From the NCBI GenBank assembly GCA_028274465.1, contig CM051457.1, positions 14,993,097 to 15,057,096 of the forward strand: a stretch of 64,000 nt of DNA, read 5' to 3'. Origin of the DNA: Plantago ovata (taxonomy: Eukaryota; Streptophyta; Magnoliopsida; Lamiales; Plantaginaceae). Position 1 is the first letter of the stretch. Every line of letters begins with the position of its first letter. Shown here one piece after another: positions 9,858-22,376 of this stretch. The position numbers were made by a program, and so were the translations under genes. The notes under the pieces are model-generated. The model was not told where the DNA came from. It was given only the letters and a program-made list of their open reading frames with translations, and ran no database searches.

Positions 9858-12800
9858 CTAGCTGTTCCACTTTCTCCTTCGAATTGGTCGTTGAGGGGAA
9901 TAGTAATCTGTATCCTTCATAGCATTATCCTGCTGTGGTGATGAGTTTGTTTCTCTTTCCATTGATTCATCTGATTGTACTTTCTCTATAACTGATAAAG
10001 TATTGAACTTGTCAAATCTTCTCTTTAGCCTTTCAGGGTCCTCCTTGACACCAACAAAACCTTCAACTCCTTGTTTACGAACCGCAGCATGGTTGTCAGT
10101 AATGGTAGGTGATATTCCTGGAATGAATTCCTTCTTCATCCCGTCAGACCTACAAATCTTCTTTTTCTCCCTCATAGATTTTTTTGGTTCTATAAAATAT
10201 GAGGAGTCTGTCACATTGCCCAAACATCCATGGCTCATCTTGTGTCCTATATTGAAATGAACTCGCTTAGGATTTCTTTCACTTATCATTGGATTAACTC
10301 CTTGATTTCTTGACACATGCTGCTTTCTCATGTCATTAAAATATCCCATGACCTAAACAAGAAAATAAATTTGTTCAAGAACTCCCAAAACAGTTTAAAG
10401 AATGCTAGACTTAAGAGTGCCTGTCGTATACCTCAGAGTAACTACAGTCTAGGATAGAATGAGCTCATAGTAAACTTGACAGAGTAAAAGGCTACATCAC
10501 AGATCACAGGTCTATAACATATAACGAGTGCTTCTTACCATTCCATTGCAGCTGCCCATATTCTGCTTCTGGATGCCCACTCCGTAAGCAAGGTTATTTT
10601 GTGCAACTAATGGGGTATATATTCCATATTGTCCAGTAGTCATTCTGTAGCCAATTTCAGAACCATTACTAAATGTTCAACCGGTTACATCATCAATTAG
10701 TTTTAATAAAGTAATTTATCTGAGCATGAGAATGCATATTACCTATATTGAGTTGAATTATGTGAATTGTAGTCAGTGGGGTAAAGCGGGATCCTGTTCA
10801 CATTTGTATTGCTTGTATGGCCATGTTGTGAAACTGGGGTGGCAGGATCAGCATATTGCATTGGACCATAATTTCTAGATTGCTCCTTTTCATGTAAATT
10901 GGATACCTGTTTGCAATCAATTTTGTTTACATGAGTCATATGATAACATCAAAGAAAGAAACATAATTCGGAACATATAGAGATTATAGTACATCAATGA
11001 TGACATCTGGATCGCGGAATCTTCGTTTCCTTTTATCAGTAACACTGTAAGATCTTACCATTTCATCTGCTATTGCTTCCTGAAGTACACAAGTTTAATA
11101 ATCAATGACAGGAGTATTGGAAGTGTTACTGTAAACTAGTTTGTTTAGTTCTATTTTTGTGCAAATAATAGATACTTACTTCGTTTGTGTTTCTGCTTAT
11201 ACTTTCCATTCTCTTACTAGGTGCAGAAGTTCCTATTCTGAAACTTGCTTCCTAGTGGACAAAGATGATAAGAAATATCATTGCATGCTATTTTCTATGG
11301 GTTAAGGTAGACCAGTAGTGAAATTGGAAAGATGAAATTTACCAGCAGTTTGCTGTATTCTTTCCATTGGTTTTCATCCATTCCGTAGTTAAAGAAGTCT
11401 GATATGTCCATACCAGGGTTTCTCCACTTCTTCACTTTAATGCTATCATTCCTTTGGCCAAATATTATCCTACAAAATAGTTTAGGCAAGGAATAAGTAA
11501 TAAATGAGAGTTTATGTCATTGCCTATGAATGAAGAAAATGGGGAGGGGGGAGGTAATAAATGAGAGTGTATTCCAATCGTAAATATGTCTTCAAATACC
11601 GAGTATTCTGAAAATTTTACTGAAACTAAAGAAACATGTGATGATGTGAAACTTCTGTGCTTAACAAGTCTATTTCCTAATTTGTTGTCCAGCAAAGAAA
11701 TTGAGACGAGAGAACACTATATAGAATATATAATAGGAAAGTGAGACATAAAACAATTGTACCCTAAACTTAACTAAATATTGTACCCCACACAAACTGT
11801 AGTTTTATAAGGATGTCATTGGTAAAGAGATTACTTGTTCGGGTTTATTGAACATCTTGATCCGTGGGAGACGCCCGTCTTGTTTTTCCTAAATACTTGG
11901 TTTACAGCAGGATAGCTTGTTATCACTCGTGCTTCAATGCTTGAACCCACTTTACATTTTGTTTCGCTAGAAATAGGAGATTCGCTTGCCATTCTATCAC
12001 CCACGAGATTACTCTGCTGAGAAACATAAAACCCAGAGCATTATATATTTATACTCTTTTTTTTAATAAATAAAGCTACAACCATGAAAGTTTAGCACAT
12101 TAACAGACCTTTGATTGAGATGACTTCTCCATGAGAGATCCCATTTCTGTTTCATCATCCATGGGAGAACTACTCTGCTAAAATATAAATCCAAATCAGC
12201 AATATATAAATTTTCTGATAAGGTTATGACAATGGAAGTTTGGCTTCACAGACAGACCTGTGATTGAGATGTCTCCTGATCAAGACTGATGTTCTCTCTG
12301 TATGTGTTTGCAACCAGTTTACATCTTGTTGCACTAGATATTGGAGATCCTCTTGCCATTCTATCCTCCATAAGAGAGCTACCCTGCTAAAATATAAATT
12401 ACAAATGAGCAACATATACATTTTATTAATAAAATTATAACCATGGAAGTTTGGATATGAAAAGACCTTTAACTGAACTGGCTTCTGATCAAGATTGATG
12501 TTCTTTCTGTCTGTGCTTACAGCAGGATAGGTTGGTATGTCTCCGTTTGCTTCAGTGCTTGAAGCCGCTTTACGTTTTCTTTCACTAAAGCCAGGAGATG
12601 TGTATTCCATTCTATCTTCCATGAGTGAACTATACTGCTAAAATATGAATCTCAGATGAGCAATATATACTATGTTCTGATAAAGTTATAATCATGAATG
12701 TTTGATGGCCGAAACATACCTTTAACTGAGATGACTTCTGATCAAGATTGATGTTAATTCTGTCTGTGCTTTCCCCTGTATTATTCTCATTCATATGCAA

Positions 12801-13292
12801 CTTCAACGTGTCACAGGCCTTATCATACCCTCCTTTGTTGTCGACCTTTATCAGGGCATCTATGTCAATACCATCCGAGGCATGTCTAAGCAATCTGTCA
12901 TAAAAAGTGTCCATAACCAAGACTGGGATGATTGATTTTTCAGTGCTACCGCTACTGATCTCCTTCGCCATTTCAGACTTGGAATTTTTCTCACAGGGTT
13001 TCATGTTTCTATGCTGCTTATTCAAATCAGGACAGAGAATGGAATCATCTTCATTTACGACAATCTCTAATGTTGAATCTGATCTATCTTCTCTTATGTG
13101 TTGAGATTCATTTTCAGTGTGAAATTTCAGAAGGTGTTGATTGTGCATAGAAAAGGGACTTTCTTTTGCTAAGGTCTGTGCATACTGCTCGGAGACATTG
13201 GGATGCATCCAATTTTCAAGGATCTCTGCACACAGGTCATTAAAGCCTTCTCCATGTACTTCCATTCGATTCGACATATGCAAAATAGTCAA
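9858..13292 (-). CDS. FIP1-like pre-mRNA polyadenylation factor with amplified exons
   Basis: I splice 11 coding exons: 12720-13292, 12467-12637, 12258-12386, 12109-12177, 11835-12016, 11343-11469, 11180-11251, 10993-11079, 10743-10906, 10539-10668 and 9858-10352. Together they give about 732 aa, with phases that all match. The N-terminus has an acidic GFNDLCAEIL block, resembling the FGDLY-type start of plant FIP1 proteins. Exon 6 carries the Fip1 motif (KKWRNPGMDISDFFNYG, then W-K-E-Y). FIP1 bridges poly(A) polymerase and CPSF30 in the nuclear cleavage/polyadenylation complex. The product is shorter than the Arabidopsis FIP1 paralogues, which exceed 900 aa as I recall them. Start is Met at 13292 or, better matched to the family, at 13265. 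Exons 2-5 look like tandem duplicates. The Fip1 motif makes the family call firm; orthology is uncertain. Confidence 0.82.
11835..12719 (-). repeat. Tandem exon-intron duplications inside the FIP1-like gene
   Basis: Four consecutive exon-intron units start with related peptides (QYSSLMEDRM, QGSSLMEDRM, QSSSPMDDET, QSNLVGDRMA) and several end with LDQ-x-x-x-Q. Three exons are phase 0 at both ends (171, 129 and 69 nt). The 80-150 bp introns between them are also alike, sharing CTAAAATATAAAT at one side and an AATGGAAGTTTGG-like stretch. This fits repeated unequal exchange or replication slippage of an exon plus its intron. Confidence 0.8.
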
Positions 13293-16200
13293 AAAGATGT
13301 TTGAGATGATTGCTTGAATAAGTTTTCAAGTTGCTTTTCATTAAGAATGAGAGAAGAAAACTCGGGATTTATTGAGAGTTTTCTTTAGAAAATAAAAGTA
13401 CAGACATGCAAAGTGTATGCTAGAAATATTTATATTTCCTTTAATTTTTCTTTAGAATATAAGAGAACTAAACATAATTGACATGCCATTTTTGTTCCTA
13501 TGGTGAAATTAATGGTCAACATTTTCTACAAAGTTCCTAACAGTAATTACGTTCTTATATTTGCGTTGAACTTAAGTTTTTCTTTTCCGATATTAATATA
13601 AATTTAGTTTTCTTTTCATTTAAACTTTTGTTTTTAATTTTGACTTGGGTTGGTCAACTGAAGATTGTCGAGATCCTGTAGATATAAGATTTTACCATGT
13701 TAATCTATCGTACTGTAATCGTCAAAAGATGAAAATTTGTTATCTTATTGTGGTGATTTTGTTTTTTGGAGATTGGAGTTTCCACATTGGGGTGGTTTGA
13801 ACTTTGAAGAAAGTTGAAGTAAACTACACTACAAGGTTAAATCTTTGTAGAAAGTTGAAAAATAATTAACAAAGAAAAGAGTAATTAGTACTCCTTTTGT
13901 CCATTAATAGTAGTATGTCATTTTCGAACATTTCATTTCTGACAATCATTACCCTCATAAAACACAGATATTTTTATGTATTCAATTCTAATTTCTACGA
14001 TTGAAGAAAATGGATGGGTTTGAAGATGTCCAAGTGTTTTGTATATCGGGAAGCTAACTAAGCTGCGGACTACTTAGCAAACGAAGTTAGTAATCAAACT
14101 TCTGGAAGAAATACATTAAGTCGTGGCATGCATTTTGTTTGGGACTTATGTTTCTTTCGAATATTATTGTAAATATTATTACGCATTTATGACATCATCC
14201 GGGTGTTGACCCGACCCAGTAAAGGCAAGTCCATTTTAGGTGGTCGATTACTGTATTGCGTGTTATGTCACTAAACAAAATGTTATTATCTAAGGAAGCA
14301 GCTTAGTTTCACAAGTAGTCGACTTGCTCCTGAGTTGGTGGAGTTGATGAAGACTTTTTAATATTGAAACATAGTGGTTTATCAAATTTATTGTTCTGCA
14401 AATCCTCTATGGCGTAAGTTTTCTTTATGTTGGATCTGGCTTGGCAGGCGGCCATGCTTAAAATTTAAATCTAGTCTCTGAAATGCCACTCGTAGTTGTA
14501 GTTGTAGTTGTAGACTTAGCAGAACCTTTGTGCTGTGTGTTGCTTTGTGCGTAGCTTCTGCTTTGTTTGAGGCAAGTTCAAATAGATTGAGTTAATCCGA
14601 AAGTTTATAAAATTCTTTGACAGCTTCATGTTTGAAATTTTAGTTGTACGCTTTGTGAAAGTGAAACTTACTTGTATATGTAAGTTAAGTTGAAATGGCA
14701 AAGCATTGTTTTGAACCTGTTAGGTGCAATTTTCTGCATAATGATTGATTGAAAAGATGGATACTAAACTGTTATGTTTGTTTGGACTGTTTGGTTAGAG
14801 AAAAAATTGATCAATCCAGATTGTATTATAGGTTATAGCTTACAGTAAAACTAAAAGCAATGCCTGTCCAAAAACCCTCCCACTTTGCACTGAAAGTCTG
14901 GAATAGGTGGAGGATGTGTATATAAGTTGTAATAAGTCCCAGCTTTGTATTTCTGCTAATAGTTTGTATTGCCAAATGCTCACCAGTGGTGTATTTTGTA
15001 CACTGTCGTCCCAAATGCAAATACTCTTTAATAGAATTGATCATAGATTTTGGCTATCTCATGGGAGGGGAATCTTCTGGTGCAGAAACAGAGCAGCCCT
15101 GTGAGATTTCATTCCCTCTCTATTCTTTGGTTATAAATTTTCCATGTTGCAAAATTGCTTTGCTTTGACCAAGCTTTAATCAAAGGGACGCATGTTATCA
15201 TTCAGGGTAAATGAGCAGGGGCTTTATGGTCTATTCCTAGACTTTGATCGAGAATTGTAGTTGCCGCAGCTTGTCGATTATTTCAAGAAGGAAGAAGGTT
15301 GAAGATATCTACCTGCACGAAGTGTCCAAATGAAAACTAATACTATGTCATACTATACTTTTGTGTTGTATTCATCTGATTTTATGTATTTCATTTCTTC
15401 AATGGGGAGAAAGTTCTCTCCATGGATATGTTCTTTGTATCAAGTTTGGTAATTGTGCGAAATGTCTCTAAACCTATTGTTCTTGCTGCGTGTCATCCAT
15501 GATTTGTTTTATACATTACGGGAGTTGCTCATATATAGGTAAACGCATAATTGTGGTAATCTTAAGAGTTTAAGATCCACCGACATTTTTACCTTGTGGT
15601 TTTATTCTCTTTCTACTAGAGTATGAGCCTAGAAACTTGCTCTATTTTGAATGAGTATTTTGTTAAGTAGGAATCATACAAGATGGTTTTTCGATAGCAG
15701 ATTATGTACTGTTATTTCAGAAAAGTTCAATAAGGTATGGACTTTGAGATATATGTCATCTTGTCCTTATATACAAACTTGAATGGAGAGACTATGAAGT
15801 CAGTAAGACTCATTCGGTCTAACTTTCCGAGATTAGATGCTTACAGATGTATTGCACTTACCCATTTATTAACTTTTTTTTTTAAATGACAAAGTTTCCC
15901 TAGGGACATTTCTCCTTTTCCGATCCACTGCAACCCCTAACTCCACCCATCTATCACTTTGTCGGCTGCGAATCATATGAGAAGATGATACAATCTTATA
16001 AGATTTGGGGCAGAGTGAGGATTTGAAAATGTGGAGGGGATGTTGTGTGTTATAATGCATGTATTATACGTAAGTTGACTAAATCGGATTGACACGATAG
16101 ATAGTGCTGTTACATGAGTTGACTCATATCAAGGGGCTGGTTTGGCTTGCTCGATACTCCCTCCAACTTAATTTAACTGTCGTCCTACAAATTTTCTTCG

Positions 16201-16989
16201 TTGTTACCATTAATTGTCGTTTTAGGCCATAATGACCTCTATAGTGCCTAATTAAATGAAATAATTATTTAATTTTTTTTTACTCTACAATACAATAAAA
16301 GAAGGTTTCATCTTACTCAATGCAATTTCATTGGCTGGAGTAATGTTTTAGCTGTCGTAAGTGTAGTAAATTCTTTTTTAATTCATTCAATTATTGTATT
16401 TTAGTTGCAAATATGTCTTAGCATAGGTTGTCTTAAAATGTGTGATTTTCATAAAGTGGCAGATAATTGTTTTTTGAGGGAGTAAGGATTTTGAACTGGC
16501 TCGAGGTTCTTTTCATGGCTTACTAACAAGTAACAAGCCGGGATATGTTGAACTCGGATAAGCGGTAGTCTCGTAATATACTACACGCCCATGTCATTCT
16601 AGGTTTGGTAAGGCTTGTGATAGTATGTTATTTTTTTTTATTATTATTTTTTTATCATGAGTTAAATTTGAGCTTGGTTCAAACCAGATTCAAGTTCGAG
16701 CTGATTTTAGCCCAATAAGCTGAACTCAAGTACAAAAATTATAATTCGGACTTAAACCTAAATTTTAGGTAAATAATTTGAGCAAAAATCCATCATAAAT
16801 CGGTTCGAATAATAAAACTACCCACAAGTTTGAAAACCTAGTTTCGGAGAGATTAATGTGATTCGAACCGGTCAAAACCATACATACATAATTTATAAAC
16901 CCATAACCATAGCCGGTGGAAAAGCACAATTTATTATTTATAAAGTCATAAACCAAAACAAAAGCTGGTTAAACACTAAAACCTAATTT
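13293..16989. other. Divergent intergenic region (FIP1-like / CCCH-RING)
   Basis: No gene is supported. The first few hundred bases would hold the FIP1-like promoter. The interval 14400-15600 has several short frames on both strands but no family resemblance and no consistent splicing. A Stowaway-like MITE lies at 16157-16482. A T-rich stretch and diverged repeats fill the rest. Confidence 0.5.
16157..16482. mobile_element. Stowaway-like MITE
   Basis: The left end is TA followed by CTCCCTCC and the right end is GAGGGAG followed by TA. This is the terminal inverted repeat and TA target duplication typical of Tc1/Mariner-derived Stowaway elements. Length is 326 bp and the interior is AT-rich and non-coding. 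Confidence 0.75.
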
Positions 16990-17053
16990 GGGTAAAATTT
17001 CCCAATTTCTCTCCTCCTCCACCCTCACCACCACCGCTCTATTGGCCACCAAG
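16990..17053 (+). other. Candidate 5' non-coding exon of the CCCH-RING gene
   Basis: A pyrimidine-rich leader (CTCCTCCTCCACCCTCACC) ends at CCACCAAG followed by GTAATT, a good donor. A matching acceptor (ATGCAG) occurs at 17881-17886, eight bases before the start codon at 17895. The transcription start is not determined. Confidence 0.5.
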
Positions 17054-17894
17054 GTAATTTTTCTGTACATGGATGATCTTGATTCTCCTCTCTTCGCTTT
17101 TCTTTGTCTGTGTTTTCTGTTCTCGGCTCCCAGTTTGTTCCTTCTGTTTTCGATTGATGTGGGTATCGAGGTTTATTCACCTGGCTTCAACTCTGACTAT
17201 ATTGACAATAGCTTTAGAATTTAAAAAAATCTTTAGTAGGTTTCTTTTAATTTTTATATAATTGCAGTGAAGCATGAATATGGTGACAGTATTTAGTGCA
17301 ATAGCTGATAATTTGTGTTGACTATCATAATTTTTCCGTTTCTGCAAAGTTTTGCTCAATTATTTGTTTGTATACGAATACGACTATAGGTCCCAGTATT
17401 GATCTTTAGATTGGGAAGTTGCAACTTATTGCATACTATAGGGTGGTTCTAAGTAATAGTTCTAACTTCTAAGTTTGATTTTCACGAGGTTCCTTCATGG
17501 AATCATATTGGAATCAAACCAAAACCAAACCGAGCCAGAACCATTTTGGAATCATAAGAACTCGAGCTGTTTCAGAACCCAAAATCAAACCCAAACTGGT
17601 TTTTTGCTGTCATTAGTTTCAAATGCTTTGTGTGGTACAATTTTATCTCAAACTGTTACCTATATGTATTTCCGATACTTTCAATTTCGTACCTATTTTT
17701 GATGGCTAAGATGAAATACTTTCAAATGGTTGCCCATAAACTTCTTGATATTCCTGAATTGATTTGTACTATTATAACCTGCATCTCTGAAGAATATATA
17801 TGGATGTCTTTGATTCTTTGACCTTTTCACACAATACACTTTCCATTTCAGTAATCCTAAATTTTAGTTATCTTCTTTTAATGCAGAGTTAGTT

Positions 17895-19224
17895 ATGTCT
17901 ACTGCGGCTGATGAGTCAGAACAACCTAACCTGAGTGGTGATCAACTGGTTTCTGATCAAGCTAAGGAATCAGAACAGCCTGCCACAAGTGGTGATCAAC
18001 TGGTGTCTGATCAATCTAAAGGTACGAAATATTACTGCCTGCAAGACTGCATCTGTGTTTGTTCTCATCTATGCCATTCCTTGGTGTGTTTTGTTTACTC
18101 GATGATATTATTTTTGTTTCTTTTCCAGTGTGTAATTTCTTCAAAAAACCGTCAAAGAGCAAGAACTTCAGAAAACGAACTGCCCCAGAAGAGCTAGTGG
18201 AAGAAGATGGAGATTCTAATGGGGAAGGTTCGATGATTAAGAAGCTAACTAGTAAGAAGAGCGGAGGACTAGCTAAGAGATCAATAACCTCAGCACCTGA
18301 GGAGGAAAAAAGAAAATCCACATTTTTTGAATATGAGTCGTCCAAAGAAATTCAGGTTCATAATGATAACAAGGCAACGGCTACCTTGGAGACTGAGACT
18401 GACTTCTCCAGGGATGCCCGGGCTATTAGAGAGAGGGTTCTGAAACAAGCTCAAGAGGCTCTGAAGGGTAAAAATAAGACTGGTGGTGATGATAAGTTAT
18501 ACAAAGGCCTGCATGGATATACTGATTTTAAAGCTGGGTTCCGGAGGGAGCAAACAGTTGCCAGTGAAAAAGCTGGTGGCTCTCATGGACCTCTTAGAGC
18601 TTCTGCCCACATAAGGGTGTCTGCAAGGTTTGACTATCAGCCTGACATTTGTAAAGATTACAAAGAAACTGGTTATTGTGGATACGGTGATTCGTGCAAG
18701 TTTATGCATGACCGTGGTGATTATAAGTCGGGTTGGCAGCTGGAAAAGGAGTGGGACGAAAAAGAGAAGGTAAGGGCTCGAAAGTTGGCCATGAAGGAGG
18801 AAGATGATGATGAGAGTCTTGAAGCGAGTGATGAAGATGAGGATGCACTGCCATTTGCATGTTTCATATGCCGAGAGCCATTTGTTGACCCTGTTGTAAC
18901 AAGTTGTAAACACTACTTCTGCCAGCATTGTGCACTAAAGGTATTTTTTTTTTTTTTTGTTTTTTTTAAAACTTTATTTGCATATGCATTTGGATAATTG
19001 CTTGAGTTTGATAATCTTATTACAAGCTCTCTCTAGATTTCATTTCATATTACATATTACTGTTTCCAGTTAGTTATCATTTGCTATTCTAACTATACTT
19101 CCTTGTTTTGTTTTTGTAGCATCATACAAAAAATAAGAAGTGCTTTGTCTGCAACAAGCCAACGAATGGTCAATTCAACACTGCATTTGAGATACTCAAA
19201 AGAACTGCTGCTGAAAAGAAATGA
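17895..19224 (+). CDS. CCCH and RING zinc finger protein, RNF113/Cwc24 type
   Basis: Three coding exons (17895-18021, 18129-18940, 19120-19224) give 347 aa, close to the length I recall for the Arabidopsis member (At1g01350). The order is an acidic/Ser-rich N-terminus with an imperfect ESEQP...SGDQLVSDQ duplication, a basic [12 protein letters not shown] patch, a CCCH finger (C-x8-C-x5-C-x3-H, about residues 217-236), an acidic stretch, and a C3HC4 RING (about 287-325) split by the last intron after CALK. Cwc24/RNF113 proteins act in the nucleus in spliceosome activation, and the RING can support ubiquitination. All zinc ligands are present. Intron 2 has a long T tract right after the donor. 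A 5' non-coding exon probably precedes it. Confidence 0.92.
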
Positions 19225-21757
19225 CGGGGCGTAGTGTGCGCGACATTTTCGTATGTTTCGTCTTTATATATGTAAGTTCTACCTAGTTGTATAACAAATC
19301 TCTGTTGAGATGTATTGACTTTAAACTGTTGATGTTTAATTTGATTATATTCTTGGCTTAATTTTTTAGTTAGATTGCCTGCTTACTTCATCAATAAACT
19401 TGCATAGTTCAAAAGACTCGTTAAGGACACAGATTAGACACTTAAATACGAAGGAAAAATAATACATTGCAAATTTTATGGATATCGTAAACGTTCATCA
19501 GTTGGGATTTAACTCTTAAAGTTGTAAAGAATATTCACGACTTGCTTTCTTTTCATGACTTTAGTGGTGAATATAGTGGAAATGATGGCTTGGCTTCAAC
19601 TAACTTGTTGTGTATAATATACATATTGGGTATACTAGTTGCTGTAACTTTTTTTTTTTTTTTTCTGTAACTTGATTGCAGCTATAGGAATGTGTAATGT
19701 TGCAAATAGTATTATTTATTTTTATTTTTATTTTAAAACAAGAAGCAACATATTATATGGCAACTAGAGGAGTTGCGGCTTTGTGGTTACCTGAAGTTGA
19801 CACATTTCTTGGGAACCGATTGTGTAAATCATTTTTCAGAATTCTGATACAAAGATAGCCAACTAGGGCAAGACTACCACATTAATTTTCCGTCTCTTCC
19901 TATGTGCAAATAGTATGTTATTGATAACATACTGTACTATGACTTTATGCTCTGTTGTAGCAATTTTTCTAAATCTGTTGTAGTATGTTAATGTGGCAAT
20001 ATGATTGTTCTGCAGCCAAGACTTGGGAGAGAAGAGGACATTGATGTGCCAAAATGCATTAGTGGTTGGATTTCTCACTAGAGAATCATGCAATGTATTT
20101 GTGCTGAAAGTTGTGCATAGTGCATGACTGCTTGTATGTGTTAAATTGGATTAGTTGGACTTGAGTGTTTTTGGGACTCAGTCCTTAGGTCCTGCCCCAA
20201 TTTTGCTGGAGATTATTTCACAACTTTTGAAGAAGGGGAGTTGAAGCATCGGATGAACACACGGGATTTTATCTTTCTCCTTCACGAAGCACCCAGAAAA
20301 GGAAGGGGAGTAGTCCATTGGATAAATAGTTGGGATGATGTGTGCCTTGAGTTGCTGAAGATAATGACACTGATGTTTTTTAAATTTTGTTTTTTGAAAA
20401 GGCCAAATTTATCTAATCTACTCCTAATCCTACACTGATGGCAAAAGGTTCAATGTAAGTAGTCTATTTGAGATATGAATTCTTTCTACTTTCTGGATTT
20501 TTTTAAGAGGAAACGAAATATACAGTTTTCTGCTTGCCTGTCATTCTTTCATCCTCTGGGGTCTCATTGAAGTTACATGAAGAAAACTGGAGATGCTAGA
20601 AACGTAATATGTGGTAGAAAAGTTATTGCACACCTGATGTTTTAAGGGAGTCGAATAGGTTACATCATAAGTTCATCGAACAAATCTCATTCTTTAAGCA
20701 CGGCACCATAACCAACAACTTTATGTAGTCGGTAAACAAAAATATATGCCTTGCAGGAGGGTACAATGTTGCACTAAGCGAATATGGGGAAAGTGCTGCT
20801 TGAACACCTGAAGTAGTAAACAATAAATGGGTGGGATAATTCGCGGAACACTTCTCTTGTATACCAAGGACAAAGTGTTAAGCATGATGAACCTGTACAA
20901 GAGAGATGTCACAGGAACTAACCAACAAAGACCTTACATAATGTTTTTGGAGCTACAGACTAATCAATAAGATCTATAGCTGTTTACTGTACCTGCAAAT
21001 GACATATTGTTCGTCAGCACTTTGTATAACAAAATAATCGAGTATGAAGCAAATGATAACTCTACAACCTATGAAGATCTAGATAATCCAACAAGTATGG
21101 TCTTTAACCCAAGAAGCTAGCTAAGGATTATTAGGTAAAGACCAAAAGGAAGAATATGATCACCAAGGTAAACTTCAAGTGAAGAGCAATGTCGTATATA
21201 TTTAAATTTAAGACTAGATTGAAAGAAATTCAAGAAGAGAACAGTGTACTAATGTAGTGTGCATTCGATAATGTGCGAAGAAGAACACGTAGACCAGGCA
21301 GAGCGGTACATATCAGAACAGTAATCTGCGAATCCTTGGGGTTTGGCAGGTTGAAAAACACAACAATGGAAAGGCAATATAGAAAATCCTAGTCTGTATC
21401 AAATGAAAATACCATTATCTATATTATTGTCAACAACTGACCAACACATATTTGCAAAATCACTGGAGGCAGGGATGAATTCAAAGGATTGGTGGTAAAT
21501 CCACTCTACCCAGTAGTTAATTGATAGATCATTCATCAAGAATAATCAATATTTTCAAATGAAACTACTGCCAACTAGAAACCAAAAGAAAATTTGGTTT
21601 GCTTATTGTCTATTGCTTCCCATAGCCCAAAGAAAATTTGGAGCGATGGCAAATTGATATATAACATAAAATACTTATTAATAAAGCCTTTTCAACACCT
21701 ATAATCCAAAAAAGGGACTAGTATGAAAGTACCTGATGCAGTTCATCCACGGTTCGA
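19225..21757. other. Intergenic spacer without recognisable genes
   Basis: The first 100-150 bases are the likely 3' UTR of the CCCH-RING gene. The remaining frames (for example 19863-20093 minus and 20241-20438 plus) are short, unlike known families and not joined by convincing splice sites. Confidence 0.5.
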
Positions 21758-22156
21758 CTAGCAAATGAAGTATGAATTAAGTTTCACGATCATCAAGGTA
21801 ACAGTCAAGATCATCATCATACTCAACATTGCAACCAACAGTAGCAAGAGCGGTAGCTTCATTAGCCTCAGTACAATTTTCTTCTTCACTTTCCTCATTA
21901 TATAGCTGAAATCTGTCTCTTCTTCCACCATAGGCATTTTCCCTTCGGACTTCTTCGATGTGGATGCCGTGAAAATTCTCTCATCTGTAGCCCCTGAATT
22001 TTGAGAGCTGTTTTTAGTGTAGGAATCTCCATTTGCCGAACTAGTAGTTGCAACATCAGTCCACGACAAATCATCACATTTGTAAATGGGAGCATCCTCT
22101 TCATCCTGTATCCCCCCTGACATCTTCCCGTTGGGCCCTGTCACGGACAATAACAT
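21758..22156 (-). pseudogene. Unrecognised coding-like fragment with a frame switch
   Basis: A good acceptor (CGTGACAG) at the upper end is followed by an open frame with acidic, Ser/Thr-rich sequence (YKCDDLSWTDVATTSS, KKSEGK). After about 80 codons the plausible coding frame changes. The track frame becomes a hydrophobic artefact-like tail, while another frame continues as RRDRFQLYNEESEEENC and ends EYDDDLDCYLDDRET then stop. This could be a frameshifted pseudogene, or an exon pair whose intron I cannot place. I do not recognise the family. Its relation to the NLR remnant 1.4 kb upstream on the same strand is unknown. Confidence 0.3.
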
Positions 22157-22376
22157 TATTGTGGTTCAGCCAAAACTTCAGAAATTCTAGATGACTGTCT
22201 ATATTAATTATTAGATGGTAATTAAGTACTACTCGAGTACAATTTCAAACATGGGATTCTTGTAAGTATCGGATTACATCAATGTTCTTTTTAAAGCATT
22301 CAAAATGACAATAGTCCAGAGAACTTGGTGCAGTTATATCTTTTGTTACCTAAGTATGAAGAGTAATATAGATACA

